From: an uncultured Chloroflexota bacterium
GTDB taxonomy: Bacteria; Chloroflexota; Limnocylindria; Limnocylindrales; Limnocylindraceae
Direction of reading: 5' to 3'
DNA: 35,382 nucleotides
NCBI GenBank assembly: GCA_903944295.1
Contig: CAJARA010000076.1
Span: 1 to 35,382 of the forward strand
The notes beneath the pieces were generated by a model. The model saw nothing but the letters and a program-made list of their open reading frames with translations, was not told where the DNA came from and ran no database searches. Shown one piece after another: positions 15,058 to 22,949 of this stretch. Each line of letters opens with the position of its first letter. Positions within the stretch are counted from its first letter, which is position 1. Both the position numbers and the translations under genes were made by a program.

Positions 15058-15837
15058 GTGTTCGCCACGCTCTTGGAGCCTGCCGCCTTCGCAGCAACGT
15101 TTGAAGAGCGGCTCGCGCTGGTGCAGCGTCTTGGCGGGCCCTTCTTCACCAGTGATCCAGAGGAGCTACGTCAGGCACGTGCCGCGGGCCTTCAGGCCGC
15201 CTACCTCGTTGTTGATCAGAACGGGCGCGATCTTGTTGCTGCGGTGCGTGGCGCTCTGGCGATCCAGCCAGAGATCGTTGCGATTCGCACCGATCGCTTG
15301 AGCGTCGCGCAACTGCACAACGCGAAGGAGTTCGAAGAGCTCGCCGCGGCACTCGTCGCCGCCGAAGGCGTTCACCGGATGATCGTTGCCGTAGATTCGC
15401 CAATCGCGCCGCTCAGCGCGGCGGAGTGGGGGAGGCTCCCGGCAGAGAGTCTCGTGATTGATCCGATCGGCGACCCGGACGCATGGCGCGCCGCCGCCAC
15501 ACTCCCTGGTGATCGTGGCCTCGTGTTGGGACTCGTACCGTCACCAGGAGCCACTGCCGCCGCAGAGCCACGCGAGGTGCTCCTCTGGGGGCTGCGCTAC
15601 GCAGCGTCACTCGGTGGGCGTGGTGGCGCACGCATCGGTTTCACCGAGCGTCCGCGGCCGCTCTCTCTACAACGTGAACAGACGGTTGTTGATGCCGTAG
15701 CGTCGGAGCGGAGCGTTGCACTACTCGCCGAACTTCTGCGACTGACTGGCGCCAACGAGGCGACGCTGCGCGACGAGCTTGATCCGCGTTCGTTCAGCCC
15801 GGCGGCGCAGCGACTGGAGAAGCGTCGTGACGGTTGA
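15058..15837 (+). CDS. Uncharacterised protein, possible TIM-barrel (MetE/UroD-like) fold
   Basis: A 259-residue soluble protein that I do not recognise with certainty. GTG at 15058 lies 2 bases after the rhomboid stop. Alternating hydrophobic strands and helices (AAYLVVDQNG, PEIVAIRTDRL, HRMIVAVDSP, SLVIDPIG, GLVLGLVPSPG) look like successive strands of a beta/alpha barrel. The segment LVLGLVPSPGATAAAEPREVLLWGLRYAASLGGRGGARIGFTERP is vaguely reminiscent of UroD/MetE-type barrel ends. No zinc-binding HxC or other catalytic signature is visible, so an enzymatic role is not supported. It overlaps the following hydrolase by 11 bases and belongs to the same transcript as the M16-rhomboid genes. 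Confidence 0.6.
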   Translation: MFATLLEPAAFAATFEERLALVQRLGGPFFTSDPEELRQARAAGLQAAYLVVDQNGRDLVAAVRGALAIQPEIVAIRTDRLSVAQLHNAKEFEELAAALVAAEGVHRMIVAVDSPIAPLSAAEWGRLPAESLVIDPIGDPDAWRAAATLPGDRGLVLGLVPSPGATAAAEPREVLLWGLRYAASLGGRGGARIGFTERPRPLSLQREQTVVDAVASERSVALLAELLRLTGANEATLRDELDPRSFSPAAQRLEKRRDG

Positions 15838-16498
15838 GCTGCTCGTCCTCCCGATTGGCCCGCTCCGAACGAACGTTTCACTGATCGGCGACACGGCGCG
15901 CCGCGAGGCGGTGGTGATTGATCCTGCAATCCCGTCGCTTGCCGAACTTGTTGCTCAGCTGGCAACACGCAACTGGCAACTCGTCCTCGCCCTCTCAACG
16001 CATGGGCATTGGGATCACACGGGAGAGCTCGCCGCACTCGCATCGCATGTTCGGGCCCACGAAGGTCGGGAGCTCGCGATCGGGTCACACCCGCTCGACC
16101 GACATCGACTAGAAGATCCGCGACCGATGGCGGCGCCGTTCCCTATCCCCGCGGTGATTCCGACACGAGACCTGCAGGAGGGCGACCAGATCACGGCGGG
16201 GGAGATTAACCTTCTCGTGATGCATACACCCGGACACACGGAGGGCTCTATCTCGCTGCACGATCGCGCAGCGGGGATCCTCTATAGCGGCGACACGCTC
16301 TTCCAGGGTGCATGGGGGCGTACCGATCTCCCTGGTGGTGATGATGCGGCGATGATCGAGTCACTCGCGCGCCTCGCCACACTTGATCCAGCAACGCGCG
16401 TGATCCCTGGGCACGGGCACGAGACGCGTATTGGCGATGAGTCCGACTGGATCGCGCGAGTTGTGCAGAGCGGCACGCTGCGGATGGAGCGGCGATGA
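15827..16498 (+). CDS. Metallo-beta-lactamase-fold hydrolase (glyoxalase II-like)
   Basis: A 223-residue hydrolase with a binuclear metal site. The HxHxDH motif is THGHWDHTGE. The third ligand histidine lies in MHTPGHTEGS, the bridging aspartate in LYSGDTLF, and the last histidine in VIPGHGHE. The order and spacing match small glyoxalase II-like proteins (YcbL type), which hydrolyse thioesters such as S-lactoylglutathione analogues. The typical C-terminal glutathione-binding domain of GloB is missing, so the substrate is unknown. The ORF track begins at 15779. I chose GTG at 15827 because similar proteins begin directly before the first strand (VELLVLPIGPLRTN). It overlaps both neighbours (11 and 4 bases). 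Confidence 0.88.
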   Translation: MTVELLVLPIGPLRTNVSLIGDTARREAVVIDPAIPSLAELVAQLATRNWQLVLALSTHGHWDHTGELAALASHVRAHEGRELAIGSHPLDRHRLEDPRPMAAPFPIPAVIPTRDLQEGDQITAGEINLLVMHTPGHTEGSISLHDRAAGILYSGDTLFQGAWGRTDLPGGDDAAMIESLARLATLDPATRVIPGHGHETRIGDESDWIARVVQSGTLRMERR

Positions 16499-17223
16499 GT
16501 GACGAGGCAGCTCTCCTTCGCGAACTGGTGCGCGACGGCGTGATTGGTGGAGCGCTCGCCGCACACGTTGCGCTACTTGCAGATGCTGGCGTGCCACTGG
16601 TCGTGGCAGGCAGCAGTTCAGGACTCGCTACGCGCGTTGCAGGCGCATTCGCCGCCGCATCTCCCGTCCCTGGAGCTGCGGAGAGTGGTCGTGAGATTGA
16701 GATTAAGAGTGGGCACTACTTTGAGTGGCTCGCCGATCCAACGGGGATCGGCTGTATGGATCCGCTGGCTGGGAGTGCGCCGCGCAGTCCGCGCAGCAGC
16801 CGCCTCCGCATCGCCGGTCTCCTGAGCGGCCTTGATCCTGTGACGGCGCGTACAGCTCTTCGTGCGCTAAGCCGTGGCTTCCCCGCACTGATTGAGGCGC
16901 GTGCGACGGGCCTTGCAGAGCTTCTCGACGCGCTGCGCGCAGATCCGCACCGCGTCCCCGAAGATGATCTGCGCCGACTCGGCCTCGTCCTCTGCCTGGA
17001 CGCAACCAACCTCACCGCGGCGCACCTGATGCGCAGCGCCGAGACGGGGGATCGTCGCCCGCCGGCACTCCTCGCCGTCTGGGATGCGACGCGCGCCGTA
17101 TGGGACGACTTTGCCTGGGCCGCCGTACCAGAGCTTGCTGAGCGTTGCGGAGTTTCGCAGCCGGCATACGAGGTTCGGCATGCCGAGCGACTTCAGATCC
17201 TTGAGGCTGGCGAAATTCAGTGA
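16495..17223 (+). CDS. Secretion/pilus-ATPase-like protein with degenerate P-loop
   Basis: A 242-residue protein resembling the C-terminal core of type II/IV secretion (CpaF/PilT-like) ATPases but divergent. AGVPLVVAGSSSGLATRVAGA sits where AGVPLVVAGPxGSGKST is expected; the lysine and its glycine context are lost. TARTALRALSRGFPALIEARATGLAELLDAL aligns with the VRxLSLGxxxxATxHADS segment of such ATPases, again with the histidine replaced. DLRRLGLVLCL and the WDATRAVWDDFAWAAVPELAER tail resemble the same family. It is therefore probably a non-hydrolysing derivative. No pilus genes are near. It is the last gene of the 10223 operon and starts by ATGA overlap with the hydrolase. Confidence 0.5.
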   Translation: MSDEAALLRELVRDGVIGGALAAHVALLADAGVPLVVAGSSSGLATRVAGAFAAASPVPGAAESGREIEIKSGHYFEWLADPTGIGCMDPLAGSAPRSPRSSRLRIAGLLSGLDPVTARTALRALSRGFPALIEARATGLAELLDALRADPHRVPEDDLRRLGLVLCLDATNLTAAHLMRSAETGDRRPPALLAVWDATRAVWDDFAWAAVPELAERCGVSQPAYEVRHAERLQILEAGEIQ

Positions 17224-17248
17224 TGGTGAGCGCAGTGAGGCGCCGCGC

Positions 17249-17254
17249 TATCAT
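17249..17254 (+). promoter_or_regulatory. -10 box TATCAT for leaderless mini-ORF/aldolase mRNA
   Basis: TATCAT is followed by TTCTTC and then ATG at 17261. The 6-nt spacing matches the other leaderless candidates. It lies 25 bases after the stop of the preceding operon and would give the aldolase its own promoter. Confidence 0.55.
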
Positions 17255-17260
17255 TTCTTC

Positions 17261-17278
17261 ATGAGCCAGTCCGCATGA
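17261..17278 (+). CDS. Five-codon leader ORF (MSQSA) coupled to the aldolase
   Basis: ATG at 17261 opens MSQSA and stops at TGA 17276-17278, overlapping the aldolase ATG at 17275 as ATGA. The -10 box TATCAT ends exactly 6 nt before it, so ribosomes would load here on a leaderless mRNA and pass to the aldolase by termination-reinitiation. The layout repeats that of the MSNEQQP ORF at 1416. Translation is inferred, not proven by length or composition. Confidence 0.45.
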   Translation: MSQSA

Positions 17279-18681
17279 GCCACGTTGCCACCTCGCCCGC
17301 AGATCTGCTGCAGGCGCTGAACGGGTCGCTGCACGTTGCCACTGACGGCTCACTGACGGTGGTCAACGCCGATCTCTTGCGCACGAGCGGCGCAGCGATC
17401 ATCGCCTGGAGCGCCGCGTTCTCCACAGATGAGGCGACGGTGAAGAGTGCGCAGTGGATCGCACGTGCCGCAGCTGCGGCGAGCGGCGTCTATAGCGCGA
17501 GCATCGCACCGCTCTACGCCGCCCGTGCGGCGGGGGTTTATGAGGGGCTGAGCGTTCCGGCGATCAACCTCCGCTCACAGGTCTTTGACATGGCACGCAG
17601 CGCGCTCGAGTGCGCTGCGAAGATGGGCGGTGCGGCGCTGATCTTTGAGCTCGCCCGCTCGGAGCAGACCTACACCTTCCAGCGTCCGGTCGACTATGCC
17701 ACCAGCATTTATGCCGCCGCGATCGCCGCCGGCTGGCGTGGCCCGCTCTTCATTCAAGGGGACCACTACCAGTTCGTTGCGAAGAAGTACGCCGCCGATC
17801 CTGATGCGGTCGCCGCAGAGATCGCGCGCGCCTGCAGGCTCGCCGTTGATGCTGGGTACCGCAACATCGACATTGATGCCTCCACTCTCGTTGACCTCTC
17901 GCAGGCAACTGTTGCCGAGGAGCAGCGCGTCAACGTTGAGCGCAGCGCTGAGGCGGCGGCACTGATCCGCTCCATTGAGCCGAGCGGTGTTGAGATCAGC
18001 ATCGGCGGTGAGATCGGCGAAGTTGGCACAAACAACTCCACCGTTGAGGAGCTCGCCGCCTACCTAGACGGCTTTGATGTCGCGCTTGCGCGGCTACGAC
18101 CTGGCGCGCGGGGCCTGAGCAAGGTCTCCGTGCAGACAGGGACGAGCCACGGGGGCGTGCCACTTCCAGGTGGCGGCGTTGCCGAAGTTGCGCTCGACTT
18201 TGGCGTGCTGGAACGACTCGGGAAGCTGGCGCGCGAGCGCGGCCTCGCCGGTGCGGTACAGCACGGCGCCTCCACGCTTCCAGAAGATCTCTTCCACCGA
18301 TTCCCAGAGGTTGGCACCGCCGAAGTGCATCTCGCCACCGGATTCCAGAACACGCTCTACGACCACCCATCCTTCCCAACGGAGCTGCGCAGCGAGATCT
18401 CGGCATGGCTGCACGCCAACGCCGCCGACGAGGCGAAGCCTGGCGATAGCGAAGAGCAGTTCATCTATCGCACGCGGAAGAAGGCGCTGGGGCCCTTTAA
18501 GCGCCAGCTCTGGGATCTCTCCGGCAAGGGCGAGATCCTCGAGACACAGCGAGATCGATTTACGTCGCTCTTCACGCAGCTTGGTGTTGCTGGGACGCGC
18601 GACCTTGTGGGGAAGTGGGTTCCTGAACTTTCTGATCCGCTCCCTGCGGCGCCGAGCGAGCTGATCAGCGCCGCGCGCTAG
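17275..18681 (+). CDS. Class II (zinc) fructose/tagatose-bisphosphate aldolase family protein
   Basis: A 468-residue cytoplasmic enzyme of the class II aldolase family, longer than the usual 300-360. Motifs in order are FIQGDHYQF (the first zinc-ligand region, in place of LDHG), NIDIDASTL, ISIGGEIGEVG, VSVQTGTSHGGVPLPGG (as GTSHG in FbaA) and AVQHGASTLPEDLFHRFPE (second zinc-ligand/HGxS region). It presumably cleaves a ketose-bisphosphate to dihydroxyacetone phosphate plus an aldehyde, acting in glycolysis/gluconeogenesis. The divergent GDHYQ and the extended C-terminus (from about residue 375) leave the substrate open. No ribosome site precedes ATG 17275; initiation probably depends on the upstream MSQSA ORF. 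It converges with the aminotransferase 9 bases away. Confidence 0.82.
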   Translation: MSHVATSPADLLQALNGSLHVATDGSLTVVNADLLRTSGAAIIAWSAAFSTDEATVKSAQWIARAAAAASGVYSASIAPLYAARAAGVYEGLSVPAINLRSQVFDMARSALECAAKMGGAALIFELARSEQTYTFQRPVDYATSIYAAAIAAGWRGPLFIQGDHYQFVAKKYAADPDAVAAEIARACRLAVDAGYRNIDIDASTLVDLSQATVAEEQRVNVERSAEAAALIRSIEPSGVEISIGGEIGEVGTNNSTVEELAAYLDGFDVALARLRPGARGLSKVSVQTGTSHGGVPLPGGGVAEVALDFGVLERLGKLARERGLAGAVQHGASTLPEDLFHRFPEVGTAEVHLATGFQNTLYDHPSFPTELRSEISAWLHANAADEAKPGDSEEQFIYRTRKKALGPFKRQLWDLSGKGEILETQRDRFTSLFTQLGVAGTRDLVGKWVPELSDPLPAAPSELISAAR

Positions 18682-18689
18682 ACACTCGC

Positions 18690-20030
18690 TTAGCTGCGCT
18701 TCACTCCAGCTGCGTCGAGCGACTCCTCAAGAATCTTCAGCGCCAGATCAACCTCTTCCGCCGTGGTCACAAGTGGCGGGATGATGCGAATCACCTGGGC
18801 GTAGGCTCCGGCGGAGAGAAGGAGCATCTTCCGCTTGTTCGCTTCGGCAATGACGCGCTTCACCGCATCTGGATCCGGGACTCGACCGTCGCCTTCGCCC
18901 GGCTTGACGAACTCAAGGGCGAGCATCAGCCCGAGGCCGCGCACGTCGCCGATCCCTGCACGACCCGCCGCGATCTTCTTGAGGCCGGCGAGCATCTGCG
19001 TCCCGCGCGTGGCCGCATTTTCAACGAGCTTCTCGTCCTCAATCACATCAAGGGTTGCGAGGGCGGCGGCGCAGGCGACCACGTTGCCGCCGTACGTTCC
19101 GCCGTGCGTCCCTGGCGCCCAGCTCTCAAGGAGCTCCTTGCGCGCGATGATGCCGGAGAGTGGCAGCCCTGAGGCGATCCCCTTCGCCATCACCAGGATG
19201 TCCGGCTCAACGTTCTGGTGCTGCACTGCGAACATCTTTCCGGTGCGACCGAAGCCGGTCTGCACCTCGTCCGCAATGAGCAGGATGCCGAGTTCGCGTG
19301 TCAGTTCACGGAGGCGCGGGAGGAATCCCGCTGGCGGCACAACGTAGCCACCCTCACCGAGTACTGGCTCAACAACAACGGCGGCAACATCTTCTGCGCT
19401 CGCGAGCGTGTGGAGGGTGAGATCCCACTCCTCCTCCCAGCGGCAGCTGCATCCGGCGCAAGAGCCGCCACTTCCGGGTGTGCCCGCGTCGCGCGCCGCA
19501 ACCGGTGCGCGGTAGCAGGAGGGGAATGCGGTGCTATAGACAGATCCTGGAAGCGGCTCAAAGTGGCCGCGGTAGACGTTCTTTGCGGTGGTCATCGCCA
19601 TGGTCTGCGCGGTGCGGCCGTGATATCCGCCGCGGAAGACAAGGATCACGCGGCGCTTCGTTGCGCGGCGCGCCAACTTCACCGCCGCCTCAATCGCCTC
19701 ACTCCCGGAGTTGGAGAGGAAGACGCCCCATGGTCCACCTGGGAGCACTTTGCTGAGACGTTCGTGGAGTCGTAGTCCTGGCTCGTGATAGACGATGTTC
19801 TGCTGGCCGTGGATCAGCTTTGTCGCCTGTTCAGCGATCGCCGCCGCGATCTTCGGATGTGCGTGACCAGTGTTCACCACGCCGATCCCTGAGGTGTAGT
19901 CAAGCCAGCGCTCGCCAGCGCGGTCGATCAGCCAGGAGCCCTCGCCACGCTCAACATCAACGTTGCCGGCGCGGCCCCAAACCGGGGCGATGACCTCGTG
20001 CCCTGGGATCGGACCACCCTTGCTGCTCAT
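18690..20030 (-). CDS. Class III PLP aminotransferase, GABA/putrescine type
   Basis: A 446-residue fold-type I aminotransferase. Visible are GVVNTGHAHPKI, SNSGSEAIEAAVKLARRAT, the cofactor aspartate in LLIADEVQTGFGRTGKMFA, and the PLP lysine in ILVMAKGIASGLPLSG. This places it with 4-aminobutyrate/putrescine/acetylornithine transaminases. Between residues about 165 and 200 there is a cysteine-rich insertion, FPSCYRAPVAARDAG...SCAGCSCRWEEEW. Many bacterial GABA-type enzymes have a similar Cys-rich loop there, and mammalian GABA-AT binds a 2Fe-2S cluster nearby. ATG at 20030 overlaps potC as ATGA, so it is the last gene of the polyamine-transport operon. A role in catabolising imported putrescine or GABA is the natural reading. 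Confidence 0.9.
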   Translation of the reverse strand: MSSKGGPIPGHEVIAPVWGRAGNVDVERGEGSWLIDRAGERWLDYTSGIGVVNTGHAHPKIAAAIAEQATKLIHGQQNIVYHEPGLRLHERLSKVLPGGPWGVFLSNSGSEAIEAAVKLARRATKRRVILVFRGGYHGRTAQTMAMTTAKNVYRGHFEPLPGSVYSTAFPSCYRAPVAARDAGTPGSGGSCAGCSCRWEEEWDLTLHTLASAEDVAAVVVEPVLGEGGYVVPPAGFLPRLRELTRELGILLIADEVQTGFGRTGKMFAVQHQNVEPDILVMAKGIASGLPLSGIIARKELLESWAPGTHGGTYGGNVVACAAALATLDVIEDEKLVENAATRGTQMLAGLKKIAAGRAGIGDVRGLGLMLALEFVKPGEGDGRVPDPDAVKRVIAEANKRKMLLLSAGAYAQVIRIIPPLVTTAEEVDLALKILEESLDAAGVKRS

Positions 20031-20839
20031 GGCTTCAGGTTAGCGCGGCGGCGCTGGAGGAGGGCGCCAATAGCAACGAGCGAGACCGTCACCACGAAGA
20101 AGAGGGTGGCGAACGCGTTCACCTGCGGCGGGATTCCCTTCTGCACCTTCAGATAGATGTAGACGGGGAAGGTCTGCACCTGCCCGGCGTTGAAGCGCGT
20201 GATGACGAAGTCGTCCAGGGAGAGTCCAAAAGCCAAAACCGCACTCGCCGCAATCCCAGGGAGGATCAGCGGGAAGGTGACGCGCCAGAAGGTCTGCCAC
20301 GGCGTTGCGCCAAGGTCGGCCGCCGCCTCTTCTAGTCGCATATCAAAGCCGGCGAGACGCGCCTTCATCGTGACCACCACGTAGCTCACGTTAAACATCA
20401 CATGGGCGAGGATCAGTGTGATCTCGCCGAGCGGGATGCGTAGCGTGACGAAGAGGGTGAGGAGCGAAGCGCCAAGAACGATCTCAGGGGTGGCGAGTGG
20501 GAGGAATACGAAGAGGTCGATCGCCTTTCGGAACCTGAACTGATAGCGCACCAGCGCCATCGCCATGAGCGTGCCGATGGTGGTTGCGATGATGGTTGAG
20601 ACGAGTGCGATGCGCAGCGAGATGCCGACCGCACTGACCAGCGTTGGATCGCGGAAGAGGGTGAGCCAGTTATCAAAGGTAAACGAGGCCCACGAGTAGT
20701 TGGAACGGCCGATCGGATCGTTGAAGCTAAAGAGGGCGACGGTCAGGATCGGGAGGAGCAGGTAGAGGAGGGCGAGCGATGCGTAGATGGTGAGAAATCT
20801 AGATGCCGCCACCGCTGCAATCTTTCGGATGATGCTCAT
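20027..20839 (-). CDS. potC: Spermidine/putrescine ABC transporter permease PotC
   Basis: A 270-residue inner-membrane permease with six hydrophobic segments. The EAA loop that contacts the ATPase is EEAAADLGATPWQTFWRVTFPLILPGI, followed by SLDDFVITRF, a PotC-type signature. The N-terminus (FLTIYASLALLYLLLPILTVALFSFND) is the first transmembrane helix and conserved FND. It is the second permease with PotB, and its start shares one base with the potB stop (TAATG). It belongs to the potA-D-B-C-aminotransferase operon. Confidence 0.94.
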   Translation of the reverse strand: MSIIRKIAAVAASRFLTIYASLALLYLLLPILTVALFSFNDPIGRSNYSWASFTFDNWLTLFRDPTLVSAVGISLRIALVSTIIATTIGTLMAMALVRYQFRFRKAIDLFVFLPLATPEIVLGASLLTLFVTLRIPLGEITLILAHVMFNVSYVVVTMKARLAGFDMRLEEAAADLGATPWQTFWRVTFPLILPGIAASAVLAFGLSLDDFVITRFNAGQVQTFPVYIYLKVQKGIPPQVNAFATLFFVVTVSLVAIGALLQRRRANLKP

Positions 20840-21708
20840 TAGATCGCCTTTGAGGTGAGTTCGTCGGTGCCGAGGAGTCGGCCATAGAGCGCGACGCCAG
20901 CGAGGATCAGCACCATCAGCATGAAGCTGAGTGCCGCCGCGGTTGGGTAGTCCCGATCAACAAGGAACTGGCGCTGGATGACATTGCCAACCATCGTGGT
21001 GTTTGGATTGCCGAGAAGTTCCGCGTTGATGAAGTCGCCGATCGCAGGGATGAAGGTGAGGAGAGAGCCGGCGAAGATGCCGGGCATCGCCAGCGGGAGT
21101 GTGACGCGACGGAAGGCACCCCAGCTCGTTGCGTAGAGATCCTGCGCCGCCTCAAGGAGGCGGCGGTCGATCTTCTCCAGCGAGACGTAGATGGGGAGGA
21201 TCATGAACGGCACAAAGTTGTAGGCGATCCCTGCGATTACCGCGAAGGGCGTATCAAGGAAGCGCGCCGCAGGATCCACGAGGCCTGCCGCCTTCAGTGG
21301 CCCAAGGATGATTGAGTCGTCACCCAGGATGGTTCGCCAACCGATCGTGCGCAGCAGGTACGAGGTGAAGAATGGTGCAACGACGAGGAAGAGGAGCGCG
21401 CTGCGGGCACGCCCCGCCTTGAAGGCGATGAAATAGGCGAGTGGGAATGCGATCGCAAAGCAAATCAGCGTTGCCGCAAACCCGTACTGGATTGAGCGTG
21501 CGTACTGCTGCTGATACTTACCCAGCGCGTCCGTATAGTTCGTCCAATTCGAGAAGCTAAAGCTGAACCCACTCTCGAGTGTACCGCTCCAGAAACTGCT
21601 CGCAAACATCTGGATGTTTGGCGCAAGGTAGAACGAGACAAGCCAGACGAGGCCCGGGAGGAGCAGAAGGAGCGGGACGAGCGCCGGATGGCGCCGAATC
21701 ATACCCAT
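20839..21708 (-). CDS. potB: Spermidine/putrescine ABC transporter permease PotB
   Basis: A 289-residue inner-membrane permease of normal length with six predicted membrane segments. The EAA loop reads EAAQDLYATSWGAFRRVTLPLAMPGI. A typical PotB end region (TFIPAIGDFINAELLGNPNTTMVGNVIQRQF) follows. Candidate starts are TTG 21711, ATG 21708 and ATG 21702. ATG 21708 is chosen, with GAGACGAG just upstream as a modest ribosome site. It follows potD by 25 bases. Confidence 0.93.
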   Translation of the reverse strand: MGMIRRHPALVPLLLLLPGLVWLVSFYLAPNIQMFASSFWSGTLESGFSFSFSNWTNYTDALGKYQQQYARSIQYGFAATLICFAIAFPLAYFIAFKAGRARSALLFLVVAPFFTSYLLRTIGWRTILGDDSIILGPLKAAGLVDPAARFLDTPFAVIAGIAYNFVPFMILPIYVSLEKIDRRLLEAAQDLYATSWGAFRRVTLPLAMPGIFAGSLLTFIPAIGDFINAELLGNPNTTMVGNVIQRQFLVDRDYPTAAALSFMLMVLILAGVALYGRLLGTDELTSKAI

Positions 21709-21733
21709 CAACTCGTCTCAGTCAGTGAGGCGA

Positions 21734-22930
21734 TCAGCCGCCGACGCCTTCGACGATCCCGCTGAACTGCTCGTCAAAGTAGGCCTGGTCTTCTGCGCTC
21801 ACATCACCCCAGACCTTCAGGCGCGACTTGGTTGCCGCGTCTGGGAAGATCAGCGGGTTCGTTGCCAGCGCAGGATCGATCTTGGCGATCTCCTCCGCAG
21901 CGCCCTTCACAGGGCAGATGTACTGGACGTAGGCCTCAACGATCGCCGCGATCTCAGGGCGGTAATAGAAGTCGATCCAGAGCTCAGCGGTGTACTTGTT
22001 CTTCGCCCCCTTCGGGATCAGCATGTTGTCCGTGGCGTACATGCCGCCCTCATCTGGGACAACGAAGTCGAGCTCTGGCTTATCCAACTTGATGATCCCC
22101 ACGTCGCCGGACCAGGCGATCGCCGCGTAGGCAGAGTCGCTGATGAGCAGCTCTGTGTAGCCCTGGCTCGCAAGCTTGCGCACCTGACCTGAGTTGATCT
22201 CCCCCTGGAGGGTGGCGATCGCAGCGTCAAAGGTTGGACGCGTTGGAACGGATGGATCGGCGCCGTTGCCGAGCATCACGAGACCAACCGTGTCGCGCAG
22301 CTCGGTGAGCAGTACGACCTTCCCCTTGAGTGTTGGATCCCAGAGTCCTGAGAACTTCGTGAATGGGGTTGTCTTCTTGGTGTTGATGCCGAGGCCGGTC
22401 ATCAGCGACTGCCACGGTGCAAGGTAGTCGTTGCTTGAATCTGCAGCGCGCCCCTTGAACTCGTCAGCGAGGTTCGCCACGAAGTTCGGCATGTTTGCCT
22501 TGTCGAACTTCTCCGCCCAGCCAAGGTCAACGATCTTCTTCGCCATCCACGTTGTTGGCGTGACGATGTCCCAGCCGGTGTCCTGGCCCGCCTCAAGCGG
22601 CGCCTTGATCGTGCCGAAGAACTCGTCGTTATCCAGAAGCACCTCTTGGTAGTTCACGCGTGTGCCGTACTCCGCCTGGAATCGGCGGAGGCTCTCTGAG
22701 GTGTCTGCCGTTGCGGTGTCAACGCCGTCATCAACGTCGATGTAGTAGGTCCAGTTGGCGAAGTTGATCGCAGCAGCTGGCGTCTTATCGCCCCCCGTGC
22801 TCTCTGTCGGCTCGGTAGAGGCGCCAGAGGTTCCGCATGCGGCGAGGAAGGCGGCGGCACCAGCAACGGCACCAGCCTTCAGCACTGTTCGTCGATCGAG
22901 TTCCATTCCCATCTTCTTCTCGGTGCTCAT
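21734..22930 (-). CDS. potD: Polyamine-binding lipoprotein PotD, Tat-type signal
   Basis: A 398-residue extracytoplasmic solute-binding protein. The signal region MELDRRTVLKAGAVAGAAAFLAACGTS combines a twin-arginine motif (DRRTVLK) with a lipobox (LAAC), so it would be exported folded and lipid-anchored. The mature protein has the PotD fold cues NFANWTYYIDVDDG near the start and GWDIVTPTTWMAKK. Near the C-terminus DEGGMYATDNMLIPKGAKNK matches the ligand-site region EGG..W.D of the family, although W is replaced by Y. The ORF track adds 41 residues upstream, but ATG at 22930 has a strong GGAGGAG ribosome site 4 nt upstream. It lies 19 bases after potA. Confidence 0.94.
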   Translation of the reverse strand: MSTEKKMGMELDRRTVLKAGAVAGAAAFLAACGTSGASTEPTESTGGDKTPAAAINFANWTYYIDVDDGVDTATADTSESLRRFQAEYGTRVNYQEVLLDNDEFFGTIKAPLEAGQDTGWDIVTPTTWMAKKIVDLGWAEKFDKANMPNFVANLADEFKGRAADSSNDYLAPWQSLMTGLGINTKKTTPFTKFSGLWDPTLKGKVVLLTELRDTVGLVMLGNGADPSVPTRPTFDAAIATLQGEINSGQVRKLASQGYTELLISDSAYAAIAWSGDVGIIKLDKPELDFVVPDEGGMYATDNMLIPKGAKNKYTAELWIDFYYRPEIAAIVEAYVQYICPVKGAAEEIAKIDPALATNPLIFPDAATKSRLKVWGDVSAEDQAYFDEQFSGIVEGVGG

Positions 22931-22949
22931 TGCTCTCCTCCTTCTGCGC

